A DNA stretch of 64,000 nt. It comes from Gammaproteobacteria bacterium (GTDB lineage: Bacteria > Pseudomonadota > Gammaproteobacteria > Chromatiales > Chromatiaceae). The translations under genes were made by a program, and so were the position numbers. Location: contig JAGRGP010000015.1 of assembly GCA_020445415.1 (NCBI GenBank), forward strand, positions 1 to 64,000, read 5' to 3'. Of this stretch, positions 29,742 to 37,438 are shown piece after piece. The notes below the pieces were generated by a model. It had not been told where the DNA came from and did not search any database. It saw nothing but the letters and a program-made list of their open reading frames with translations. How positions within the stretch are numbered: the first letter of the stretch is position 1; each line of letters starts with the position of its first letter.

Positions 29742-31588
29742 TTATCATCGGCCTATCCGCCAAGAATGTACTTAAGTACGCGCATCTGGAACTAGACAAT
29801 CTTCCGGAGAACGGGCTCATTGCGGTGGAAGGAGCCAATGAATCCGGGAAGAGTTCGATTGGGGAGATGATCTGTTTTGTGCTCTATGGAAGGACTTACT
29901 CGTTGGCTGAGGACGAACTTGGCAGATTGATCAAGTGGGGGGAGTTGAGCTGTTCGGTTACCCTTCGCTTCAGGACCGGTGACCGCGTCATCCATGAGGT
30001 TACCCGATTTTTGGATCATGAGGGTAATCAGAGTGCTCGGCTCAATAGACAGGGTGCCGAGCACGATCCGATCGCCCGCGGTGCGCAACAAGTACAGAGT
30101 GCCCTGGATACATTGATTGGCTACAACTACGAGGAGTATATCGAATCTTTCTATTTGGCCCAGCGTGAGATTACAACCCCTCATCCGCACAGCCACGCGG
30201 TCAAGGCTATGGCCGGTCTTGGAATACTCGAAAAGCTTTCGAAGCGCTATGGAGATGAGATCGTTGTCGAAAATCAGCTGGCAGATGAGGTGGGTCAACA
30301 GGCAGAAGTATTGGCGGAAGAGCTTAGCACCTTGGCAATCGAGCCCGGAAGACTGGATTCCCTACTGGCCGAGCAGCATAAAACACTGGCAAACCGCATA
30401 GCCCTACAACAGCAAGCCCAACAGCTGGAAGAGATTGATGAGAATTACCAAGGGTTGTTGCCGAAGTTTCGCGAAGCGTCGGCAAGATGCCGGAAGACGG
30501 GTGTTCTCCGGTTGCTTGCGCTATTACTCCTAATCGTTTGCTCAGCTACCTGGGGCGTACTTACGGCCTACCCAGAACATGCGCTTAGTCAGATGATGGT
30601 TCAACTAAAGATTGATCCGTCTTGGCCACTCGTTGGCGCGGCGGTGTGTATGGGGCTTTTTTTATTTCTGTGGTGGCGTCGAGTGACCGTAAACGCAGTC
30701 ACCAATACGCTATTGGCGCAAGTCAAGGAGATTGCCGAGCCCCTTAGGGTATTGGGATTAGCGTCGGTTCCGGTATCCGACACGGAAGTGCAGATAGCGC
30801 CGGGAGAAGGTATCCGGGACCCTGGCCAAGCTGAAGATTCATTGGCAACGGTTGACCGGTCACCCCTCTATGAACGGGTCTGCGAATTCAAGATAGAGGC
30901 CGATGAACTAACCGAGATACTGAACACTAGAATCTCTCGACTGAAAGTGGACCAGGAGGGATACCAGCAGCAGATCGATCAATTGGAAAAAGAGATTCGG
31001 CATGAACGCCAACGGGTAGACCGGGCAAACGGGTTGACTCAGGCGGGAGAAGATCTTGATAGGCGCGTGGCGGATCACCAGCGACGGATCGCGATGCGAT
31101 TGCTGGCCCAGGAGTTGTTGGAAGGAGCTGCCCGCCATTTTAGCCAGGTTTTCAACCGCAACCTCCGTGAACTCGTGGGTAGAACACTACCCTTGCTGAC
31201 TCAGCAACGATATGAGTATCTGCACATCGACAATTCTTTGGCAGTAACGGTTTTTTCGAAGGAGAAGCGGGACTTCGTCAAACTGGAAGAACTTTCCAGT
31301 GGTACTCAGCGGCAGATTATGCTGGCCCTGCGGCTTGCACTTTCCCAGGAACTGGTTAACAAGGCGGTCAAAGGTAAGCAGTTTCTGTTTCTCGACGAAC
31401 CATTTGCCTTCTTTGACCAAGAGCGAACCAACAACGCGATCAGTGTGCTACCAAAATTGAGCGACGAGATTACCCAGATATGGGTGGTCGCTCAGGAGTT
31501 TCCATCCGACTTTCATTCGGCTTGCGTTATTCATTGTGATAGGGATCGGGCAACTCTGAATGTTTCCGAACAAGGCTTCGTAGCGTAA
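29738..31588 (+). CDS. Membrane-anchored SMC/Rad50-like ATPase (YhaN-like)
   Basis: A 616-residue ATPase of the Rad50/SMC ABC class: Walker A GANESGKSS (32-40), Q-loop region around FYLAQREIT (138-146), ABC signature LSSGTQRQIMLAL (519-531), and Walker B FLFLDEPFAFFD (549-560). In the middle, where Rad50 has its coiled-coil/hook, there are two hydrophobic segments (about 257-277 and 297-313) that would place the hook end in the membrane; coiled coils flank them (180-250, 380-460). YhaN-type proteins have this shape but usually pair with an SbcD-like phosphoesterase, and none is present here. It is coupled to small genes on both sides. Function unknown; DNA-end or membrane stress roles are guesses. 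Confidence 0.8.
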   Translation: MIIIGLSAKNVLKYAHLELDNLPENGLIAVEGANESGKSSIGEMICFVLYGRTYSLAEDELGRLIKWGELSCSVTLRFRTGDRVIHEVTRFLDHEGNQSARLNRQGAEHDPIARGAQQVQSALDTLIGYNYEEYIESFYLAQREITTPHPHSHAVKAMAGLGILEKLSKRYGDEIVVENQLADEVGQQAEVLAEELSTLAIEPGRLDSLLAEQHKTLANRIALQQQAQQLEEIDENYQGLLPKFREASARCRKTGVLRLLALLLLIVCSATWGVLTAYPEHALSQMMVQLKIDPSWPLVGAAVCMGLFLFLWWRRVTVNAVTNTLLAQVKEIAEPLRVLGLASVPVSDTEVQIAPGEGIRDPGQAEDSLATVDRSPLYERVCEFKIEADELTEILNTRISRLKVDQEGYQQQIDQLEKEIRHERQRVDRANGLTQAGEDLDRRVADHQRRIAMRLLAQELLEGAARHFSQVFNRNLRELVGRTLPLLTQQRYEYLHIDNSLAVTVFSKEKRDFVKLEELSSGTQRQIMLALRLALSQELVNKAVKGKQFLFLDEPFAFFDQERTNNAISVLPKLSDEITQIWVVAQEFPSDFHSACVIHCDRDRATLNVSEQGFVA

Positions 31589-31593
31589 CGATA

Positions 31594-31800
31594 ATGGAAA
31601 ACCCCCGCCAATCCTGCAGTGTTTGCCGTTTGTTAAGAAGCCTTAGTTTTAGTGTCTTGGGGGGAGGTGTGGCGGGATTTGGGGCGCTGCAGCTAGGGTG
31701 GGGTAACGATACTGCAATCATCGCTGCAGTATTCGGCTCGGTGGCCGCGGTTGTGTGGAGCAATCGCGGTCGGGGTGGGTTTGGTAAAATCTCCCACTAA
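31594..31800 (+). CDS. Small glycine-rich membrane protein
   Basis: A 68-residue protein starting six bases after the ATPase stop. It has a CxxC pair near the N-terminus (SCSVCRL) and one or two hydrophobic stretches (LSFSVLGGGVAGFGALQL; AIIAAVFGSVAAVVW). I know no family. Position and strand suggest it belongs to the same transcription unit as the membrane-anchored ATPase. Confidence 0.6.
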   Translation: MENPRQSCSVCRLLRSLSFSVLGGGVAGFGALQLGWGNDTAIIAAVFGSVAAVVWSNRGRGGFGKISH

Positions 31801-31817
31801 GACAAGGCGAGCGATAG

Positions 31818-32306
31818 TTACCGGGCGACTCTAACCGGAATCGGCTTGAGAAGTTTCGCCAGATCCCTTGGGTCCATGCCAATGATATAACCCCGGGCTC
31901 CGCCGTTGATAAAGATTTGCGGCAGCTTCAATATCTCCTCCTCACAAAAAACGGGAATCTTCTTGCGGGTGCCAAACGGCGAAGTACCCCCGATCTTGTA
32001 ACCCGAATGCCGTTCTGCGGTAATTGGATCACAGGCCATAACCGACTTGCGTCCAATCTGCCGCGCCAATTCTTTGGTCGACACCTTCTGATCACCATGC
32101 ATGAGTATGATCAACGGTTGAGCTGCTTCATCCTCCATAATCAGAGTCTTAATCACCAGGTGTTCGTTAATATTGGTCACTCTGGCGAAGAGAGCCGTTC
32201 CCCCACCAGGTTCGTAATGGTAGGGATGGTCGGTGTAAGTAACCTGGGAGTCACGTAGCATCCTGATGGCCGGGGTAACCGGTGGTTTATTCTTACCCTT
32301 CTTCAT
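31818..32306 (-). CDS. ybaK: Cys-tRNA(Pro)/Cys-tRNA(Cys) deacylase
   Basis: A YbaK/EbsC-type editing enzyme that hydrolyses mischarged Cys-tRNA-Pro. From ATG 32306 the protein is 162 residues. It shows PAIRMLRDSQVTYTDHPYHYEP near the N-terminus, the conserved lysine region HLVIKTLIME, VSTKELARQIGRKS, and the glycine-rich YKIGGTSPFGTRKKIPVF motif of the family. The frame extends upstream to 32477 without similarity, so ATG 32306 is chosen. Confidence 0.92.
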   Translation of the reverse strand: MKKGKNKPPVTPAIRMLRDSQVTYTDHPYHYEPGGGTALFARVTNINEHLVIKTLIMEDEAAQPLIILMHGDQKVSTKELARQIGRKSVMACDPITAERHSGYKIGGTSPFGTRKKIPVFCEEEILKLPQIFINGGARGYIIGMDPRDLAKLLKPIPVRVAR

Positions 32307-33350
32307 GAGTATCTGAATCTCAATCCCTACCCAACATGTAAGTATATGATCTTCACCAAGCGAATTCACAGTGGTGCGCATTATCCCCCAAACTCTCTGT
32401 GGGCTAGGGTTGCTCAATAGATAGCAACAGGTTGAGCAGCTACTTCCTGGGAGGCATGACTTAAGGCAATTAAACACACTTTTAAAGGAGGAAATTTGTT
32501 TCTTTTTAGCATAGAATAGGATTCAGGTTCCCTGGCTAAAGATTAAGAGAAAAGGAAAAAGTAGCGGACTAGACGTAATAAAGGGATCCATTTCTCGCCT
32601 TTCAACCGTATCGGTATTCAGCAAGAACTGATAGCCGGTGGGCGAACGGTTAAGTTGAGTTTGAAAACCTTGGAGTTGCAGATCAAGGGACTGGCAGGTG
32701 AATGTGTGGCCGATTCACCTGCGTAAGCCAGCTATTGGCTGACCCGTTGGTCCTGTTCCAAGGTGCGCAGAGACCTTGGAGATCGGTTTTATTCTATAAT
32801 CGGTTGGGGACCTTGTTTCAGCATTTATTACAGCCGATTCAGGGGAAGATCTTGATAGGTCGGTTTGACTGGTTACAGCAGTGGTTTGTTGGTTCTACAG
32901 TAACGGACCGAACCGGTATATGCACCGGTTCGCTTAGGTGCCGTGTGTGTCTTGAGCGAAGGTGTTGATATTTATGGCTTTGCTCCGGAACACAGTCAGT
33001 AACATCAGCATGCCGGAAAAGTTCCTCCTTCCGCAGTACCCCGCTCGATTATCCCACCCCCTCGTTTACCGAACTCCCTTTTGGATAATTGGGCGTTTCG
33101 GTGGTACTGGGTCCGCCGGTCGGAGGCTTTTTCGTCAGCGGGCCGATGGGATTCTTGTAAACGTGGCAGCCCCTATCCGAAGCGGAAGCGGACATTTGGA
33201 ACGGAGTTTGGGAATTTGGACGGCTACAAGAAGTGAAAGCGTGGGGTATTTAACACGATGAGCGTGACTAAAATCTACCCCGTTGGAACTACTACATCAG
33301 AAAAATGGGTTTTATCGAAGAAATCGGGAGGGAATCGTTTCATTCTCGGG

Positions 33351-33396
33351 CAATATTGTCGAAATATTGGCATACAAGGAAGAAAAGAATGCCAAT
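33351..33396 (+). promoter_or_regulatory. Nested inverted repeats upstream of rpfF
   Basis: CAATATT (33351-33357) / AATATTG (33363-33369) and ATTGGCAT (33366-33373) / ATGCCAAT (33389-33396) are perfect short inverted repeats that overlap, so only one hairpin can form at a time. They lie 126-171 bases before the rpfF start codon, a position suited to operator or leader function. Function not shown. Confidence 0.35.
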
Positions 33397-33444
33397 GGAA
33401 CTAGTAGGCCGTTTCTCGCGGAGGAACAGCGGATTCGGGAATAG

Positions 33445-33507
33445 GGGTGTCAACTGACACCCAAGTGGCTTGGTTAAGCAGATGGCGCTGATCGTTTGGT
33501 CAGCGCC
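33445..33507 (+). promoter_or_regulatory. Tandem hairpins in rpfF leader
   Basis: Two perfect 8-bp stems stand in tandem: GGGTGTCA / TGACACCC (33445-33452 and 33455-33462, two-base gap so the tip would melt or act as an operator) and GGCGCTGA / TCAGCGCC (33484-33491 and 33500-33507). The second ends just before the ribosome-binding site GGGAG (33509-33513). They may control translation of rpfF or bind a regulator; no T tract follows, so they are unlikely to be terminators. Confidence 0.45.
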
Positions 33508-33521
33508 TGGGAGAGACAACA

Positions 33522-34415
33522 ATGTTAGGTCAAAGAAAAGAGATCACGGTTACCCAGTTTACTCACCTGGACCTTGAGTTCGAGCCTGAACACAATATGG
33601 TTTGGTCAAGATTCAAGTATCCTGGCCGCCCCTGCATGAGCACTGACCTGGTGAAGGATGTAAGCAGGGCACAAAAGATAATTGCCGATCAGGCGAGGAG
33701 CCAATACGAGCATAAGCTGCCGTTCAGATTAAAATATCAGGTGTTCTGCTCGGAGTTACCGGGTGTTTTCAATCTGGGAGGAGATCTCGCCTATTTTATC
33801 CGCCTGATACGAGATAAAAATCGGATGGCCCTCTTTGACTACGCTAAGGAGTGCATCGATATTTTGTATCGAAACGCGACTAACTATGAAATTCCGTTCA
33901 CCACCATCGCGCTTGTTCAGGGCGAAACCTTGGGTGGGGGATTCGAGGCGGCCCTGTCGGCTAATCTTATTATTGCGGAAAAGGGTGCGAGATTTGGGTT
34001 TCCGGAAACGGTGTTCGGTATGTTCCCGGGTATGGGTGCGTTTAATTTTCTTGCCCGGAAGGTAGCGCCCGGACTAGCCAAGCGAATGATAGCTAGCGGC
34101 AAGGTCTACACTGCAGAGGAACTCTACGATATGGGTGTAGTTGATATCCTGGTGCCGGACGGAAACGGAAAGGAGGCCGTGTACGACTACATTCAACATC
34201 AACGTAATCGAAGCACCGGCTTTTATGGACTGGATCGGGTTATCGAGCAGTTCAACCCGTTATCGTACAAGGAGCTTCTGGATGTAATAACGCTCTGGGT
34301 CGATACGGCTATGCAGTTGTCGGATAAGAACATCCGGCTTATGGAGTATCTGGTACGCGCCCAGCAGAAACGTTGGTGCCGTGAAGAGGTTAAACTGGTC
34401 TCGATGGCCAGCTGA
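33522..34415 (+). CDS. rpfF: DSF synthase RpfF-like (crotonase family)
   Basis: RpfF enzymes use one active site first to dehydrate 3-hydroxyacyl-ACP to the cis-2-enoyl chain and then to release the free acid, the diffusible signal factor. The 297-residue product matches the family (289 in Xanthomonas). Conserved stretches include GVFNLGGDLAYFIRLIRDKN, VQGETLGGGFEAAL with the first catalytic Glu at 142, FGFPETVFGMFPGMGAF with the second Glu at 162, and the C-terminal LWVDTAMQL...RLMEYLVRAQ. The two glutamates correspond to Xcc E141 and E161. GGGAG sits eight bases before ATG 33522. It converges on rpfC. Ordinary enoyl-CoA hydratase is unlikely, because GGDLAYF and the C-terminal match are RpfF-specific. 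Confidence 0.92.
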   Translation: MLGQRKEITVTQFTHLDLEFEPEHNMVWSRFKYPGRPCMSTDLVKDVSRAQKIIADQARSQYEHKLPFRLKYQVFCSELPGVFNLGGDLAYFIRLIRDKNRMALFDYAKECIDILYRNATNYEIPFTTIALVQGETLGGGFEAALSANLIIAEKGARFGFPETVFGMFPGMGAFNFLARKVAPGLAKRMIASGKVYTAEELYDMGVVDILVPDGNGKEAVYDYIQHQRNRSTGFYGLDRVIEQFNPLSYKELLDVITLWVDTAMQLSDKNIRLMEYLVRAQQKRWCREEVKLVSMAS

Positions 34416-34468
34416 CAAGGAGGTCAGTTATAGAACCACGACTTGATCTGGCAGGTGTACCTGATGCT

Positions 34469-34511
34469 GAGGGATGTGTGCCGTGGGAGGTAGTGGCGGC
34501 TCACATCCCTC
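34469..34511. terminator. Hairpin between convergent rpfF and rpfC
   Basis: A perfect 10-bp stem GAGGGATGTG (34469-34478) / CACATCCCTC (34502-34511), extended by an inner GCCG/CGGC pairing, lies between the two convergent genes. There is no T tract on either side, so its role as a terminator is uncertain; it could also stabilise the 3' end. A perfect Shine-Dalgarno-like AAGGAGGT (34419-34426) lies before it without a nearby start codon. Confidence 0.4.
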
Positions 34512-34564
34512 GATGCATTGTGTGAGTCGATCGTGGTCGAGTTCTCAACCTGTGGTTCCGGTAA

Positions 34565-37117
34565 TTAGTGGATCGCGGGCCGGGAGTAGTGAAGTGACTC
34601 TGCCAAGGCCAATTTGGCCCTGTCCAATGCGGTAGTCAATGCTTTTACATGTCCAGGCCCTTCGGCCCCTAGCCTGGGCTCAGTTACCTGTTCCGCCAAG
34701 ATGGCAAGCTCTGAAAGCTCTTGTAATCCCAGATTGAGGCATGATCCCTTCAATGCGTGGGCGCTTGAAGTGAACCTGTCGAGGTCGCGGTTCGTTACCG
34801 CATCCGCCATGCTTTTTATCAGGCCTTCCCCTTCGTCCACCATGTTCTCGTACATTCGGGACAGGAAGCCCTGATCGGGCGCCAATTGGATGACGTCTGC
34901 AAGCACATGCTGGTCAAGGACCGTGGGATCACCGGAAACCACCTCGTTCGTTAGCGCCACATTGCTTTTTATTTCTTCATCCGGACTGTCTAGTAACCGG
35001 CTAGATGTAGCCCTTGAGATGGTCTGAAGTAGTTTCAAGGATGGCACGGGCTTGGTGAGAAAGTACTCGATACCGGCATTTTTACACGCATTTCGCGCGT
35101 TGGTGGTGGCGTTCGCGGTGAGCATGATAAAGGGTACCGGGTGGTCATCACTGGCATGCGCAAACCGGTACATCCGAAAGGCGTCGAGTCCGCCCAGAAC
35201 TGGCATATGCATATCGACGATAACAACATCATACCGTTCCCGCTCGAGTGCATCGAGTACCTGTTGACCGTTTTCGACGAGATGGTGCTGATAGCCTGCC
35301 TGCTCGAGGATGCGTCCGGTAACCAGCCGATTTACACTGTTGTCTTCAGCCACCAGTACCTTGATCGGGTGAATGGTATTGTGGTTGCGGACGAAGCGCT
35401 CCGACAGATTGATAACCCGGTCATCGTCGCCACCTACCCTGGAAGCATGTAAGGCATTAAATAACAGTGCCTTATCAAATGGCTGTCTTATCTTGTGAAT
35501 GACATTAGAGATATCCTTCAAGTCGTCTGGATTGATTGGGGTCTGCTCAGTTTCAACGACCAGTATTTTGATGTCAGGTAGAGAAAGGTCGGTACTTAGC
35601 GCAGACAGGAAATTCATGATTTCATCGTCAAACGCGATATCGTCGAGGATAATTACCTCGTACGGCGTGGTGCTGTTAGGGTTCTTAATGAGCAGACGTA
35701 ACGCCTCACGGGCGCTGGTTACATCACTATAAGGAACCCCCCATCCCAGAAGTGTATGTGAAATATCGGTATGCACGCCGGAACTTCTACAGAGTCTCAT
35801 GACCCTGCATTCTTGAACTTGGCGTATCTCATCATCCGCGATTAGTTCTGGCTGTAGTTGAAATTCAATGTCAAACCAGAAAGTTGAACCAATGCCCTGT
35901 GTACTTTGGATGCCGATGCGTCCTCCCATCAGCTCGACCAATTGACGTGCGATGGAGGTTCCCAAGCCTGTCCCCCCAAAGCGCCGGGTGGTGCTCTCGT
36001 CGGCTTGTGCAAAGTTTTCAAATATTCTTTTTTGCGCTTCGGGACTGATACCGATGCCGGTATCGGTAATCTCGAAACGTATCAAGGAGTGGTACTCCTG
36101 GTTCCTGATGCTATGGCAGCGAAGCTCTACCGAGCCTTTTTCTGTAAATTTAAGCGCATTGCTAACTAAGTTTATCAATACTTGCCGGAGATGATGGGGG
36201 TCGCCAACCAAGCGATAGGGCGTATCCAGACCGATATGGGAAACCAGTCTGAGGCGTTTGTTCTCCGCTTCCGGGGAAAACATTCGCAAAGTAGAATTAA
36301 TCAATGCATGAAGGTCGAAGTTGGTGTTTTCCATCACCACCTTTCCCGCTTCGATCTTGGAGATATCAAGAATATCTTCGATTAATTTGAGAAGATTCTT
36401 TCCTGATGCATTAATGATATCGACGTACTCCCTTTCCTCTAACCCTAGCCGACAGGACGTCAACAGTTCTCCTGTGCCAATGATTCCGTTTAGCGGAGTC
36501 CGGATCTCATGGCTCATACGAGCCAGAAACTCGCTCTTCGCACGGCTGGCCTCTTCTGCCCGCGAGCGTTCGAGATGAAGCCTCCGGATCAATACTGCGG
36601 CATAGCCTGGAAGGGCAATGAGCGCGATCAATAGACTGATTCCAAGCCCGAGGTGCTCTTGCCAGAAACTGTTTTTGGTCAGTACGTAAGTAAAACCGAC
36701 TACCGACAATACCCCGGACAGGTACAGGTACTTTTCGCCGTAGCGAAACCCGTTTCCAAATGTCACCCACAGGTAGACGGTAAACCAAGGAGCTCCGAGT
36801 TCTCCCAGTTGAGCTATAACATAGCTAAGGCCCCCGACATCCATTACGATGCCGATTAAGCGCCTGATCAAAGATGCTTTTGGGCGGAAGGCTGTAGAAA
36901 GTAAAATGAGAACCGAGAAGCCAAGAAAGGCGCTGAGCAGTTCGACACCCGAGACCCAAGATGCGTGGTCGGCGTGGTCCGAGGGCTCACTATGGATCAG
37001 GTAACCGAGTAGGCAGAGCGAAATAACAACCCGCACCGAGGCCTGTTCAAGTTCGGTGGTCCCGTACTTATTGAACCTGCCCAGGAACAAAAAAGGTTTG
37101 TTAAATGTGGCTCTCAT
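34565..37117 (-). CDS. rpfC: RpfC-like hybrid sensor histidine kinase
   Basis: Membrane kinase that senses DSF and feeds phosphate to RpfG. The 850-residue protein (ATG 37117; TTG 37120 also possible) has a short N-terminal cytoplasmic/periplasmic segment, five hydrophobic helices (~28-45, 56-78, 86-105, 110-148, 157-178), a HisKA H-box SHEIRTPLNG (His 203), N-box LINLVSNALKF, G-boxes DTGIGIS and GGTGLGTSIA, a degenerate receiver (~435-560), a complete receiver (~583-695; Asp in VVIVDMHMP, 635; Lys 689) and a C-terminal Hpt domain (SSAHALKGS, His 787). Xanthomonas RpfC (~726 residues) lacks the extra pseudo-receiver. It diverges from the acp gene. Confidence 0.9.
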   Translation of the reverse strand: MRATFNKPFLFLGRFNKYGTTELEQASVRVVISLCLLGYLIHSEPSDHADHASWVSGVELLSAFLGFSVLILLSTAFRPKASLIRRLIGIVMDVGGLSYVIAQLGELGAPWFTVYLWVTFGNGFRYGEKYLYLSGVLSVVGFTYVLTKNSFWQEHLGLGISLLIALIALPGYAAVLIRRLHLERSRAEEASRAKSEFLARMSHEIRTPLNGIIGTGELLTSCRLGLEEREYVDIINASGKNLLKLIEDILDISKIEAGKVVMENTNFDLHALINSTLRMFSPEAENKRLRLVSHIGLDTPYRLVGDPHHLRQVLINLVSNALKFTEKGSVELRCHSIRNQEYHSLIRFEITDTGIGISPEAQKRIFENFAQADESTTRRFGGTGLGTSIARQLVELMGGRIGIQSTQGIGSTFWFDIEFQLQPELIADDEIRQVQECRVMRLCRSSGVHTDISHTLLGWGVPYSDVTSAREALRLLIKNPNSTTPYEVIILDDIAFDDEIMNFLSALSTDLSLPDIKILVVETEQTPINPDDLKDISNVIHKIRQPFDKALLFNALHASRVGGDDDRVINLSERFVRNHNTIHPIKVLVAEDNSVNRLVTGRILEQAGYQHHLVENGQQVLDALERERYDVVIVDMHMPVLGGLDAFRMYRFAHASDDHPVPFIMLTANATTNARNACKNAGIEYFLTKPVPSLKLLQTISRATSSRLLDSPDEEIKSNVALTNEVVSGDPTVLDQHVLADVIQLAPDQGFLSRMYENMVDEGEGLIKSMADAVTNRDLDRFTSSAHALKGSCLNLGLQELSELAILAEQVTEPRLGAEGPGHVKALTTALDRAKLALAESLHYSRPAIH

Positions 37118-37141
37118 CAAGTGAACTTAGATATGCCTAGT

Positions 37142-37177
37142 AGTATAATTGACGATTATTCATAGAAAAACTTTATT
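37142..37177. promoter_or_regulatory. Divergent promoter region rpfC / acp
   Basis: On the plus strand TTGACG (37149-37154) and TTTATT (37172-37177) are 17 bases apart and would start transcription just before the acp ATG (37193). On the minus strand TATACT (complement of 37142-37147) can be the -10 of rpfC. Both lie in the 75-base gap, so one regulator could control signal sensing and acyl-chain genes together. The -35 for rpfC is weak. Confidence 0.45.
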
Positions 37178-37192
37178 TTACAAGAAATTGCC

Positions 37193-37438
37193 ATGACAAA
37201 TAGTGTCGAGTACGAAGTTATTCGCGCCATCGCCAGACAAAAGCGTTTGGATCCGGACCAGATTCATTGCACTTCGATACTTGAAAAGCTGGGCATCACA
37301 TCATTAGACGCCATTACGATAGTCTATGATGTAGAAGAAATTTTTGATGTGGAGATCGACAACGATAAGCTGGGAGAGCTTGTTTCCGTTCAAGATATCA
37401 TCGACGGGGTAACCCAGCTTATCGAAGCAAAAGGCTAG
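37193..37438 (+). CDS. Dedicated acyl carrier protein
   Basis: An 81-residue acidic ACP. The phosphopantetheine-attachment serine is in LGITSLDAITIVYDVEE (Ser 37), where the common DSL is TSL; the helix-II acidic VEEIFDVEI motif that docks enzymes follows. This is not the housekeeping AcpP (usually DSL DTVE), so it is a specialised carrier, likely paired with the following beta-ketoacyl synthase. Its stop overlaps the KAS start by one base. Its role in making or loading the RpfF substrate is an inference. Confidence 0.9.
   Translation: MTNSVEYEVIRAIARQKRLDPDQIHCTSILEKLGITSLDAITIVYDVEEIFDVEIDNDKLGELVSVQDIIDGVTQLIEAKG

Larger units (their letters stand above)
32307..33521. other. 1.2-kb region without convincing genes, upstream of rpfF
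   Basis: The six frames hold only short open frames (such as 32702-32968 and 32962-33261) with no recognisable family and no credible start. The region borders the quorum-sensing island and has several inverted repeats near its right end (33351-33369, 33366-33396, 33445-33462, 33484-33507). It may hold rpfF promoter/regulatory DNA and decayed sequence; a structured RNA is possible but not shown. I see no transposase, tRNA or direct repeats. Confidence 0.5.

Noticed and set aside
32702-32968. Open frame starting MCGRFT, as in SRAP/YedK proteins
   Set aside because: Only the first six residues match; the conserved YN-AP and later SRAP motifs are absent and the frame is only 88 codons. Probably chance.
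32307-33521. c-di-GMP (GEMM-type) riboswitch near the rpf genes
   Set aside because: I looked for the conserved GEMM core and did not see it.
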